Source of the DNA: Salinisphaera sp.
GTDB lineage: Bacteria; Pseudomonadota; Gammaproteobacteria; Nevskiales; Salinisphaeraceae
NCBI RefSeq assembly: GCF_002729955.1
Contig: NZ_PBYA01000019.1
Span: 1-51,654 of the forward strand
Direction of reading: 5' to 3'
DNA length: 51,654 nt
In this document: one piece after another, positions 44,823 through 51,654 of the stretch
Numbering within the stretch: position 1 is the first letter of the stretch
How the letters are laid out: the number at the start of each line of letters is the position of its first letter
Position numbers and translations under genes: made by a program
Notes under the pieces: generated by a model
Told to the model about the DNA's origin: nothing
What the model saw: only the letters and a program-made list of their open reading frames with translations
Databases searched by the model: none

Positions 44823-46076
44823 TTACCCGCCGCCGAACAGGACCATGAACTGGAACACACCCACCGCCAGCCCCAGACCGGCCCCCACCGCGATCAGAAT
44901 CCATTCGTCTTCCTCGAAGGCGGGGCGCAGCATGCCCTCGAACTTGCGTGGCGAGAGCTGCTGCATGCGCTCGACCAACGTCTGTTCGATGGCCATGGTG
45001 CGATTGGTATAGCTGATGAATTCCTGCATGGTCGGCGACGCGCTGCCCTGCGCATCCGGTGTGTACTCGATCAAGCGCTCGACCGCGGTCTGCTTGAGCC
45101 GGATATAGTTCACGTCGCCAACCGTCCAGCTCATGAAAGAGCCGACCGGCCCCGCGCTCTCATCCACCGTTTCCCCCACATGGTGGGCGATGATGGTGAA
45201 GATACGATCCGAATACGGGCCCTTGAGTACCTGCTGCAGGATATTGGCGGGGGCAAGTACCTCGTTGGCCACGAGATCGCCATAAGCTCGGGCGACGTCC
45301 GCCTGGCGCTTGAAGAACAGCCCGTGCAGTTCGAACGGGCCGACGCGATACTTCTTCTTCGGATTGAAGATCATCTTGAGCGCGGCCCAGTTGGTGAACC
45401 AGCCCACGATCATCCCGAATACGGGTAGCAGCCACCAGGGTTGGAAAAATATCCAGACCACCATTTGCAGGGCACCCAGCGGGAAGCCGAAATAGGCCCC
45501 GGAGCGCGCAATGAACTTGAACTCCTCCTTCCCGGTTTCCAGAAAGATGCGATTCATCAGCTCCTTGTGGTGCACCAGATTGGTGACGACCATGTCCTTG
45601 AGATCGAACACCTGATTCACATCGCTGCGCAGGTCGCGCACCGTATCGGCAATGGCGCCGGGTACGGCCGCCTGAACCCGGGCCACGATGGTGTCGCGAA
45701 CCGCCTCCGGCGTGCGCGCCCACACGCTGGGGTGATGCTCTTCCATGACCTCATTGACCAGGTCCGCGGTCATTTCGTTGAGCGGACCGGTGAGCTTGGC
45801 GGCGACTTCGTCCGGATCCAGGCGGGCGAAGATTTCTTCACTGTCGATGAGATTTTCGGTGATGGTATCGGTGGCAATCGCCGACATCTTGGCGGCCTTG
45901 CGCGGCACGATGCCCTGCCAGCCGAGGAAAGGCTTCCAGATACCCACGAACTCGATCGGATGAAACATCATCCAGATCGCGACCCGGTTGGTGATATAGC
46001 CGATTATCGCGCTGATAAACGGCATGGACGCATACTTCCAGAACGTCGCCGTTCCAAGAAACGCCAGGTCCATCAT
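44823..46076 (-). CDS. DUF445 family membrane protein
   Basis: A 417-residue protein. Start ATG at 46076 follows AGGAGA with good spacing. The N-terminal membrane segment (about 10-33) carries MPFISAIIGYITNRVAIWMM followed by HPIEFVGIWKPFLGWQGIVP, the conserved DUF445 signature, repeated in part near residue 215 (MIVGWFTNWAALKMIFNPKK). A long cytoplasmic or periplasmic helical region follows each. A final hydrophobic helix lies at 390-415. DUF445 proteins include the Bacillus YheB type and have no clear role. It precedes the DUF4393 gene. Confidence 0.88.
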   Translation of the reverse strand: MMDLAFLGTATFWKYASMPFISAIIGYITNRVAIWMMFHPIEFVGIWKPFLGWQGIVPRKAAKMSAIATDTITENLIDSEEIFARLDPDEVAAKLTGPLNEMTADLVNEVMEEHHPSVWARTPEAVRDTIVARVQAAVPGAIADTVRDLRSDVNQVFDLKDMVVTNLVHHKELMNRIFLETGKEEFKFIARSGAYFGFPLGALQMVVWIFFQPWWLLPVFGMIVGWFTNWAALKMIFNPKKKYRVGPFELHGLFFKRQADVARAYGDLVANEVLAPANILQQVLKGPYSDRIFTIIAHHVGETVDESAGPVGSFMSWTVGDVNYIRLKQTAVERLIEYTPDAQGSASPTMQEFISYTNRTMAIEQTLVERMQQLSPRKFEGMLRPAFEEDEWILIAVGAGLGLAVGVFQFMVLFGGG

Positions 46077-46441
46077 GCCGATCTCCTCGTATCCTGCATT
46101 GACGGGTTCTTATTCTTATAGTCGCGATTCGGCGGCCGGTCACCGGCTCTAAAAAGATCGCGTTTTCGAATCAACATACAGTTATTGAGCGGGGTTGTCG
46201 CCTGCTGCGGGCGATTTTTCCCATAATTGCCAGATCCCGCCTCGGCGAACCGGCCACGACAGGGCACTGAAGACCAAACCGGCGCACCTGGACCATGGCT
46301 TGCGGCGTGGCCAGAGGCATAAAAGCGCCGTGCGCTGGCAATCGCGACGGCCTGCACAGAAAGGCGCCGCGTCAGGCATACGCCGCAATAAAAAGGCCCC
46401 GCGAAGCGGGGCCTCAAGCAGCAGCCGGCGTTGCGCAACGG
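46077..46441. other. Intergenic region between DUF445 gene and the symporter gene
   Basis: 365 bases, no supportable gene. It holds the symporter terminator (46394-46414) and, near 46077-46200, the presumed promoter of the DUF445-DUF4393 pair on the minus strand. AT content rises around 46100-46190. Confidence 0.6.
46394..46414 (-). terminator. Rho-independent terminator of the symporter operon
   Basis: Perfect 9-bp stem AGGCCCCGC (46394-46402) with GCGGGGCCT (46406-46414) and GAA loop. On the minus strand it is followed by TTTTTATTG, the expected U tract, and lies 27 bases after the symporter stop. Confidence 0.9.
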
Positions 46442-48208
46442 CTAGCGCAAGACGCCCGGAACGCGGACGTTCTCGACCAGCTCGCGCACATGCGCCGGCG
46501 GTGCCGCGGTCGCACGCGAGACCAGGAACGCCACCACGAAGTTTATCAGCGCACCGATGGCGCCGAACGACTCGGGCTGAATGCCGAACATCCAGTTCGC
46601 CGCGCTATCGGCGAACAGGTTGGTTCCCGGCACGAAGAATACCCCCTTGTACAGGAAGATATAGACGATGGTCACGGTCAGGCCGGCCAGCATGCCGGCA
46701 ATCCCGCCTTCGCGGTTCATGCGCTTGGAGAACACGCCCATGAGCAGCGCCGGGAACAGCGACGATGCCGCCAGGCCAAACGCCAGGGCCACCACTTCGG
46801 CTGCAAAGCCGGGTGGATTGATCCCCAGATAGCCGGCCACCAGGATCGCCCCGGTCATGGCGATACGCCCGGCCATGAGCTCGCCCTTTTCGCTGATATC
46901 GGGCCTGAGCATGCTCTTGAGCAGGTCATGCGAAATGGCCGAGGAGATCGCCAGCAACAGCCCGGCTGCGGTCGACAGGGCCGCCGCCACGCCGCCTGCG
47001 GCCACCAGGGCGATCACCCAGGCCGGCAGCTGCGCGATTTCCGGATTGGCCAGCACCATGATGTCGCGGTCGACGTTGACCATTTCGTTGCCTTGCCAGC
47101 CATAGCCTTCGGCAGTCGCGGCGAAATCCGGATTCTTGTCGTTGTAGTACTGAATCCGGCCGTCGCCGTTCTTGTCCTCGAAGCCGAGCAGGCCGGTGCC
47201 TTCCCAGGTCTTGAACCACTGCGGGCGCTGTTCGTATTCCAGGTTGGAATTCTCGGTGCCGACCGGCCCGGTCTGTACCGTTTCCATGAGGTTCAGGCGT
47301 GCCATCGCGCCCACAGCCGGGGCCGTGGTGTAGAGAATGGCGATGAAGAACAACGCCCAGCCCACCGACTTACGCGCGTCGCTGACCTTGCGCACGGTAA
47401 AGAAGCGGATGATCACGTGCGGCAGGCCCGCCGTGCCGATCATCAGCGACAGCGTGAGCATGAAGATATTGAGCGTCGAATGCTCGGGGTTGGTAAACCG
47501 ATCAAAGCCGAGCTCGGTAATCACCCCGTCTAGTTTCTCCAGCAGGTAGACGCCACTACCGTCGGCCATGGTCGAGCCCAGACCGATCTGCGGCAGCGGC
47601 ACACCGGTGAGCTGAATCGAGATGAAGATCGCCGGCACCGTGAACGCGAAGATCAGCACGATGTACTGGGCGATCTGGGTATAGGTGATGCCCTTCATGC
47701 CGCCCATCACCGCATAGACGAACACCACGCCCATGCCGATAAGCACACCGGTTTCGAATTCAACCTCCAGAAAACGGCCGAAGGCCACGCCCACGCCCTT
47801 CATCTGGCCGATCACGTAGGTGATCGAGGCCACGATGAGACAGATGATCGCAACCGTACGGGCCACGTTCGAGTAGTAGCGTGCGCCGATGAAGGCGGGC
47901 ACGGTAAAGCTGCCAAACTTGCGCAGATACGGTGCCAACAGCAGCGCGAGGAGCACGAAGCCGCCGGTCCAGCCCATCAGATAGGGCGAGGCGTTATAGC
48001 CCAAAAACGCGATCAGCCCAGCCATGGAAATGAACGACGCCGCGCTCATCCAGTCGGCGGCCGTGGCCATGCCGTTGGCGACCGGGCCGACACCACCGCC
48101 GGCAACGTAGAAATCCTCGGTGCTGCCGGCACGCGAGGCGATCGCGATCACGAAATACAGCAGAAAGCTGCCGCCCACGGCGAGATATATCCAGGTTTGT
48201 GTATCCAT
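46442..48208 (-). CDS. Sodium:solute symporter (VC_2705 subfamily, acetate/monocarboxylate-like)
   Basis: A 588-residue inner-membrane SSS-family transporter related to ActP. About 13 hydrophobic segments are visible; family signatures include EDFYVAGGGVGPVANGMATA and the sodium-site segment GLPHVIIRFFTVRK. A large hydrophilic loop between helices (about residues 310-390) contains an EF-hand-like run DKNGDGRIQYYN. The partner small subunit (DUF4212) is encoded nine bases upstream. Substrate probably acetate or another short acid, by family only. Confidence 0.92.
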   Translation of the reverse strand: MDTQTWIYLAVGGSFLLYFVIAIASRAGSTEDFYVAGGGVGPVANGMATAADWMSAASFISMAGLIAFLGYNASPYLMGWTGGFVLLALLLAPYLRKFGSFTVPAFIGARYYSNVARTVAIICLIVASITYVIGQMKGVGVAFGRFLEVEFETGVLIGMGVVFVYAVMGGMKGITYTQIAQYIVLIFAFTVPAIFISIQLTGVPLPQIGLGSTMADGSGVYLLEKLDGVITELGFDRFTNPEHSTLNIFMLTLSLMIGTAGLPHVIIRFFTVRKVSDARKSVGWALFFIAILYTTAPAVGAMARLNLMETVQTGPVGTENSNLEYEQRPQWFKTWEGTGLLGFEDKNGDGRIQYYNDKNPDFAATAEGYGWQGNEMVNVDRDIMVLANPEIAQLPAWVIALVAAGGVAAALSTAAGLLLAISSAISHDLLKSMLRPDISEKGELMAGRIAMTGAILVAGYLGINPPGFAAEVVALAFGLAASSLFPALLMGVFSKRMNREGGIAGMLAGLTVTIVYIFLYKGVFFVPGTNLFADSAANWMFGIQPESFGAIGALINFVVAFLVSRATAAPPAHVRELVENVRVPGVLR

Positions 48209-48217
48209 GGGTGTGCT

Positions 48218-48487
48218 CTAATCCTTTTCTTCTACGCCGAATTCCCGATCGATCTTGTTCATGCGAAATGCATAGAAAAAGATCAGGAACAAAAACACAT
48301 AGATGGCGCCCTGCTGAGCAAAGAAATAGCCCACCGGGTAACCGCCGATATAGAAGTTATTGAGCACGTCCACGAGCAGAATGCCGCAGCCGTAGGACAC
48401 CACGAACCAAACGACGAGCAGCTTCAGTACAAGCCTGATATTGGCCTGCCAGTAGGCTGCCGCCGAATCGGATGGCCGATCGGACAT
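48218..48487 (-). CDS. DUF4212 small subunit of the sodium:solute symporter
   Basis: An 89-residue protein with two hydrophobic helices (about 19-44 and 57-76) and the DUF4212 features YWQANIRLVLKLLVVWF and VGYFFAQQGAIYVFLFLIFF. Start chosen at the ATG 48487 because GGAGGGG (48491-48497) lies just upstream; the open frame extends much further but without family similarity. It overlaps nothing and precedes the symporter gene by nine bases. DUF4212 proteins accompany this symporter subfamily throughout proteobacteria. Confidence 0.92.
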   Translation of the reverse strand: MSDRPSDSAAAYWQANIRLVLKLLVVWFVVSYGCGILLVDVLNNFYIGGYPVGYFFAQQGAIYVFLFLIFFYAFRMNKIDREFGVEEKD

Positions 48488-49328
48488 ATCCCCCTCCATT
48501 GTTATGAATTGTCCTGGGCAATCCTCGACCAGCGGGGTACGACCGGCAATGATACTTTCGGCTATTCCACCATTTGAGTAGCCAAAGCCGAAAAAGCGCC
48601 GAAGAAGTAAATGTATTGAGCATGCATGAGCTGTAACGCTTTCAGACCACGCCGTGAGCGAAACCGCCTTCATCGATGCTTCGAGCTTACTCAGCCGGCC
48701 TACCACCAGAAAACGTTTAGGGTTGGCAGGCCGCGTATACGAACGCACCGCTTGAAAAACGACCGGCGAAAGTGCCCCAACGTTGGGCCGATGAGGTGGG
48801 AAACCGCTGAGAGATGCAGCTTTTCTGGCGCCGGATCAAGTATCCGGCGGCACCGCGACAGATATGGCGCCCAATTCGGTCATCATTGAACTAACCACGA
48901 CCATTTACGAATCAAGAGACGACATCGCCGCGCGAACACAGGAATGCAGTCAATCAGCTTTTCCAGCGGCCGAATGAGGAAAATGGCGGCCTGACTTCAA
49001 CCGTTCAGGCCGCACGAATATCTCTAGAAGCGGCAATTTGAACCGAAACGCTCCGGGTCGAGGCGGCTATTAATCCCACCGGGGGCGTCGGCTGAAAGCG
49101 TTTGTCGTTCGGTCATGATGCCCCGTCAGGATTGTGTCCTGATCCGGGAGCCCGTTACAGCCGGGACGTCTCATACTGTCCCCGGGTATCCCGCAATAGC
49201 CTTTAGCGAAAAGCAAACCGGCAATCATTGCTTCGCGGAACTCACTCGAACCGTCATGTGCAACAGCGTTATTCCGTCTTAACATTTTCTTGATACTATC
49301 CGGCGCCGCCTACACCCGCGTGACCGGT
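48488..49328. other. Long divergent intergenic region, symporter operon / corA
   Basis: About 840 bases without a supportable gene. It contains a hairpin GCCGGAT-CAAGT-ATCCGGC at 48832-48850 that, lacking a T run, is of unknown role, a TCAGGA/TCCTGA hairpin near 49126, one copy of a 24-bp repeat (49150-49173), and promoters for both flanking operons that I cannot place with confidence. Confidence 0.55.
49150..49173 (+). repeat. 24-bp direct repeat, copy 1
   Basis: GCCCGTTACAGCCGGGACGT... matches 50486-50509 at 22 of 24 positions in the same orientation, 1.3 kb apart on either side of corA. The sequence contains a CCCG...CGGG dyad. Confidence 0.5.
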
Positions 49329-50285
49329 ATGCTGCGCACATTCGAAATCGTTGATCAGACCATCGTCGAGCGAGGTTACGAGGCTGGCCTGCCGGATCAG
49401 GCCACCCTGGCCAGCGCTACCTGGCTTGACGCTCACGACCCGTCGGCCGAAGAGCGCGAGGCCTTGGCCGGCTTTCTTGCCGTCGAACTGCCGGACGGCG
49501 ACGACGTCGACTCCATCGAATCCTCGGCCCGCTATTTCGTGGACGCGGCCGGCATTCATGTGCATTCGCTGTTCCTGGCGCAGAGCGAAGGCCGACATCG
49601 AACACAAACCGTCGCCTTCATCCTTCAGAAAGAGCGCCTGTTATCGATTCGCGGGGGCGATCTCGCCGACTTTCGACTGCTCCGCATCCGCGCCCGCCGC
49701 CATCAGGTCGAAGCTGAATCCGCAGCCAGCCTTCTGGCTACCCTGTTCGATCAAAAGGTCGAGAATCTGGCCGACACGGTGGAAGACCTCCACCACCGAC
49801 TGGAAAAAGTCAGCCACCTGGTACTCGAAGATGAAGAAGCCGACCTTGAAGACGCCATCGACCAACTTGCCCAGCTCGAGGATTCCAACGGCAAAATCCG
49901 GCTGTGCCTGATGGACACGCAGCGCTCGCTATCGTTTCTACTGGGGCATCTACCAACTACATCCGTTGCCGCGAGCACCGCACGTGAGTGCCTACACGAT
50001 CTAGAAACGCTCATGAGTCATGTCGCCTTCCTGTTCGACAAGATCAACTTCCTGATGGATTCCACGCAGGGCTTCATCAATATCGAACAGAACCAGATCA
50101 TCAAGATATTCTCGATCGCTGCGGTCGTCTTTCTGCCGCCCACGCTTATCGCCAGCATCTACGGCATGAACTTCGAACACATGCCGGAGCTGGCCCTGAC
50201 CTACGGCTATCCCATTGCACTGGTGGCGATGGTACTCGCCGGCATCGCGCCCTACGCCTATTTCAAGTATAAGAATTGGCTGTAG
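49329..50285 (+). CDS. corA: Magnesium/cobalt transporter CorA
   Basis: CorA is the pentameric magnesium channel. The 318-residue product follows E. coli CorA throughout: an N-terminal alpha/beta cytoplasmic domain with IESSARYFVDAAGIHVHSLF, a long stalk helix with IRLCLMDTQRSLSFLL, MDSTQGFINIEQNQIIKIFS, then two membrane helices separated by the YGMNFEHMPEL loop that holds the selectivity-filter GMN. Ends in FKYKNWL like CorA. I start at the ATG 49329; the frame extends 13 codons upstream. Confidence 0.97.
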   Translation: MLRTFEIVDQTIVERGYEAGLPDQATLASATWLDAHDPSAEEREALAGFLAVELPDGDDVDSIESSARYFVDAAGIHVHSLFLAQSEGRHRTQTVAFILQKERLLSIRGGDLADFRLLRIRARRHQVEAESAASLLATLFDQKVENLADTVEDLHHRLEKVSHLVLEDEEADLEDAIDQLAQLEDSNGKIRLCLMDTQRSLSFLLGHLPTTSVAASTARECLHDLETLMSHVAFLFDKINFLMDSTQGFINIEQNQIIKIFSIAAVVFLPPTLIASIYGMNFEHMPELALTYGYPIALVAMVLAGIAPYAYFKYKNWL

Positions 50286-50466
50286 CTAAAAAGCCCACTA
50301 CCGGACCTCGGATTGGTTTGCGCGGGATGTCGTGGTAGAAAACCCTCGACGATCCATGAGGCATAGCGCTTAGTAATTTCCAATATCCAGAGTTCGGATA
50401 ATTGAATTCCAGACAGCGTTGCTGCTCGTAGCGACGAGTGGTCGAGTCATCGAACGCCTCCCTCAC
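50263..50466 (-). CDS. Possible small gene (67 residues) downstream of the RHS fragment
   Basis: A frame with a GTG start at 50466 preceded by GGAGG (50472-50476) at five bases spacing, a good ribosome site. The product is polar, aromatic-rich (contains YEQQRCLEFNYPNSGYWKLL and SSRVFYHDIPRKPIRG) and lower in GC than neighbours. It is convergent with corA, overlapping its 3' end by 23 bases. It lies 40 bases past the stop of the RHS fragment, the place where an RHS immunity gene would be expected. No family recognised. It may also be a chance frame. Confidence 0.3.
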   Translation of the reverse strand: MREAFDDSTTRRYEQQRCLEFNYPNSGYWKLLSAMPHGSSRVFYHDIPRKPIRGPVVGFLATANSYT

Positions 50467-50485
50467 GATTGCCTCCGGTCTGGAT

Positions 50486-50509
50486 GCCCGTTACGGCCGG
50501 GACGCCTCA
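50486..50509 (+). repeat. 24-bp direct repeat, copy 2
   Basis: GCCCGTTACGGCCGGGACGC... matches 49150-49173 (22 of 24). This copy straddles the stop codon of the RHS fragment (50507-50509), so it marks the point where the RHS homology breaks off. Confidence 0.5.
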
Positions 50510-50791
50510 CCCCTGCGTGGTCTCCGGGAACTGCACATAGATATCCGGCGACGTGAACCGCCCCAGAATCGGGGCGTAGACCCGGCCGTTCATATGGATC
50601 AACCCCACGTTGTCCAAATGGTCGTGGCCGGTGAAGCCCCTTTTGGGCTCGATCGCCAGATCGTAGAGCAACGAGTCGCTGGGATTGGCAACCCAGTCGT
50701 CGACGCGGCGTTTGCCGAACGCGTCGTACGAGTAGTGGTTCTGTACGCCGCCCGAACTGTCGGTCCTGACCGTGACCGACCCCAGCGGCAT
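50507..50791 (-). pseudogene. Truncated RHS core fragment
   Basis: The 94-codon frame encodes GSVTVRTDSSGGVQNHYSYD, then LYDLAIEPKRGFTGHDHLDN and VGLIHMNGRVYAPILGRFTS before PDIYVQFPETTQG and stop. This is the start of an RHS core domain, which should continue into NRYSYVLNNPLS and a variable toxin tail. Both the long YD-repeat N-terminal part and the tail are missing. Its first possible codon lies three bases after the yoeB stop in the same frame, so the upstream RHS sequence appears to have been replaced at that point. Confidence 0.85.
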
Positions 50792-50794
50792 GAA

Positions 50795-51049
50795 TCAATA
50801 GTGGTACCGAAGCTGCGCAGTGAGCAAGGCGCCGTCGGCAACCCGGTAAACGATACGTTGTTCTTCGTTAATTCGGCGGGACCAGTAGCCAGCGAGGCCA
50901 TGTTTCAGCGGTTCCGGCTTGCCCACACCGTTGAACGGCTCTCGTTGTATCTCTTTAATCAGCTTATTGATTCGGCGCAGGGTTTTTTCGTCAGTTTGCT
51001 GCCAGTACAAATAGTCCGCCCAGGCGTTTTCCGAAAAAACGATCCTCAT
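50795..51049 (-). CDS. yoeB: YoeB family toxin (ribosome-dependent mRNA interferase)
   Basis: Toxin that binds the ribosomal A site and cuts mRNA. At 84 residues it has the length of E. coli YoeB, and the active-site residues Glu46, Arg65, His83 and Tyr84 are all kept (segments GKPEPLKHGLAGYWSRR, EEQRIVY and the C-terminal RYHY). Its start overlaps the yefM stop by four bases (ATGA), as in known pairs. It is intact, unlike the genes either side. Confidence 0.95.
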   Translation of the reverse strand: MRIVFSENAWADYLYWQQTDEKTLRRINKLIKEIQREPFNGVGKPEPLKHGLAGYWSRRINEEQRIVYRVADGALLTAQLRYHY

Positions 51050-51297
51050 TCAATAAGCTCTCTCTCCTGCCCGCCATCACGATCCAGCTCTGCAACGGAC
51101 TCCAGCAAACGACGGGCATTCCTAGGGGCACGAAGAAGATACGCCGTCTCCTGCAACGCTTCATAGTCTTCAAGAGACATCATGACCACGGATCGTGCCT
51201 TGTTCCGGGTAATGATCATGGGCGAATGATCTTCGCAGACCTGCTCCATCGTTCTCGCCAGATTGGTCCGCGCGGCCGTGTAGCTGATGGCATCCAT
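51046..51297 (-). CDS. yefM: YefM family antitoxin
   Basis: Phd/YefM-type antitoxin that neutralises YoeB and autoregulates the operon. The product starts MDAISYTAARTNLARTMEQV, then HSPMIITRNKARSVVMMSLE and DYEALQETAYLLRAPRNARR, matching the E. coli protein pattern closely. I start at the ATG 51297 (83 residues); the ATG at 51309 adds four residues. The likely operator lies just upstream at 51327-51344. Confidence 0.94.
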   Translation of the reverse strand: MDAISYTAARTNLARTMEQVCEDHSPMIITRNKARSVVMMSLEDYEALQETAYLLRAPRNARRLLESVAELDRDGGQERELIE

Positions 51298-51323
51298 AGA
51301 AGCATCCATGTACCTGTATATGT

Positions 51324-51654
51324 TCATGTACAGAATATTGTACGCCTAACGCTTTGGCAATCAGCGGCAAACGAAGGAACGAGGTAACGGGACAAATCGT
51401 GATTTCTCGGTCTAAGCCGCCCTGCCTTGCCGGGCGTGACCCGTCTACCCAGCATCGCTTCGACTTCGCTTTGAAAGCGCTCGCTGCCCAGCACGTAGTT
51501 GCCGTTCTTCGCAGTCCCGACCATACGTGCGCGAACGGGATTGAGCACAACATATCGCGACAACTCCAGCAGATAGCTATCACCGTCGACGAGAATGCCC
51601 TTGAAGCGGCCTTGAAACAGGTGACCCGTGCGTCGATGGCGACGGTTGCTGTAC
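51324..51654 (-). pseudogene. Deleted C-terminal end of a REP-associated tyrosine transposase, partial at window edge
   Basis: Translating from the window edge gives RRHRRTGHLFQGRFKGILVD, then SYLLELSRYVVLNPVRARMV, the Y1-transposase/RAYT segment after the catalytic tyrosine region. It is followed at once by GTAKNGNYVLGSERFQSEVE and AMLGRRVTPGKAG, the usual C-terminus, so a central segment of perhaps 60-100 residues (normally containing the WPWSSY-like motif) is missing in frame. The last 30 codons are unlike the family and run into the yefM operator. The N-terminal HUH motif is outside the window. Confidence 0.8.
51327..51344. promoter_or_regulatory. Putative YefM-YoeB operator
   Basis: TGTACA (51327-51332) and TGTACG (51339-51344) have centres 12 bp apart, 30 bases upstream of yefM. 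In E. coli, the YefM-YoeB operator is built on two TGTACA motifs with the same 12-bp centre spacing (recalled from the literature). A third TGTACC at 51309-51314 is 18 bp further in. The site overlaps the last codons of the transposase remnant. Confidence 0.65.

Noticed and set aside
48626-48889. 87-codon plus-strand frame in the symporter-corA gap
   Set aside because: No ribosome site and protein-unlike composition.
49070-49285. 71-codon minus-strand frame upstream of corA
   Set aside because: It overlaps a repeat and hairpins; composition does not look coding.

Overview
The window reads as chromosomal DNA of a GC-rich gammaproteobacterium. The gene order hisI-hisE-tatABC, rsmB-fmt-def divergent from lysM-dprA-smg-topA-tsaC-hemF, and tsaD divergent from rpsU-yqeY-dnaG-rpoD is the familiar gammaproteobacterial housekeeping layout. 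The protein sequences and general feel fit a halotolerant lineage near Salinisphaera, but that genus assignment is an inference from memory and not a database result.

Layout. 1-424: two short non-autonomous mobile elements abutting the tatC stop codon. 423-2721 (minus): Tat secretion genes and the last-named histidine genes hisE and hisI. 2930-10559 (plus): potassium uptake (trkA, trkH), a small TPR protein, homoserine kinase, D-aminoacyl-tRNA deacylase, then hisB-hisH-hisA-hisF. 10560-11184: non-coding with decayed repeats. 11185-12543: SIMPL protein and a DJ-1/PfpI protein, convergent on a shared terminator. 12639-15408 (minus): rsmB, fmt, def. 15735-23903 (plus): LysM lipoprotein, dprA, smg, topA, tsaC, hemF, oxyR. 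23904-24178: a complete 275-bp MITE with 4-bp target duplication. 24222-27407: slt and cca. 27421-30360 (minus): uppP, folK, folB, tsaD. 30442-34991 (plus): rpsU, yqeY, dnaG, rpoD. 35764-43904: two large cyclic-di-GMP proteins either side of a CAU-anticodon tRNA (probably tRNA-Ile2), a gene-poor stretch with two small uncharacterised genes, and an M23 peptidase. 44050-48487 (minus): a DUF445/DUF4393 membrane-linked pair and a DUF4212/sodium-solute symporter pair. 49329-50285: corA. 50263-51654: a decayed accessory segment with a truncated RHS core, an intact yefM-yoeB toxin-antitoxin pair and the deleted end of a REP-associated tyrosine transposase.

How the genes work together. Most of the window is core metabolism and information processing: histidine synthesis in two clusters five kilobases apart, translation start and N-terminal processing (fmt, def), tRNA maturation (tsaC, tsaD, cca, dtd), replication and transcription start (dnaG, rpoD), envelope growth (uppP, slt, M23) and ion transport (Trk, CorA, the acetate-type symporter). 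Accessory signals are concentrated at the MITEs, at 38.5-40.0 kb, in the DUF445/DUF4393 pair, and after 50.2 kb. I did not find a CRISPR array, prophage, or an unmistakable new defence system; the best candidates for something under-described are the nested MITE insertions on stop codons, the DUF445-DUF4393 operon, and the yoeB-RHS junction with a possible small gene downstream.
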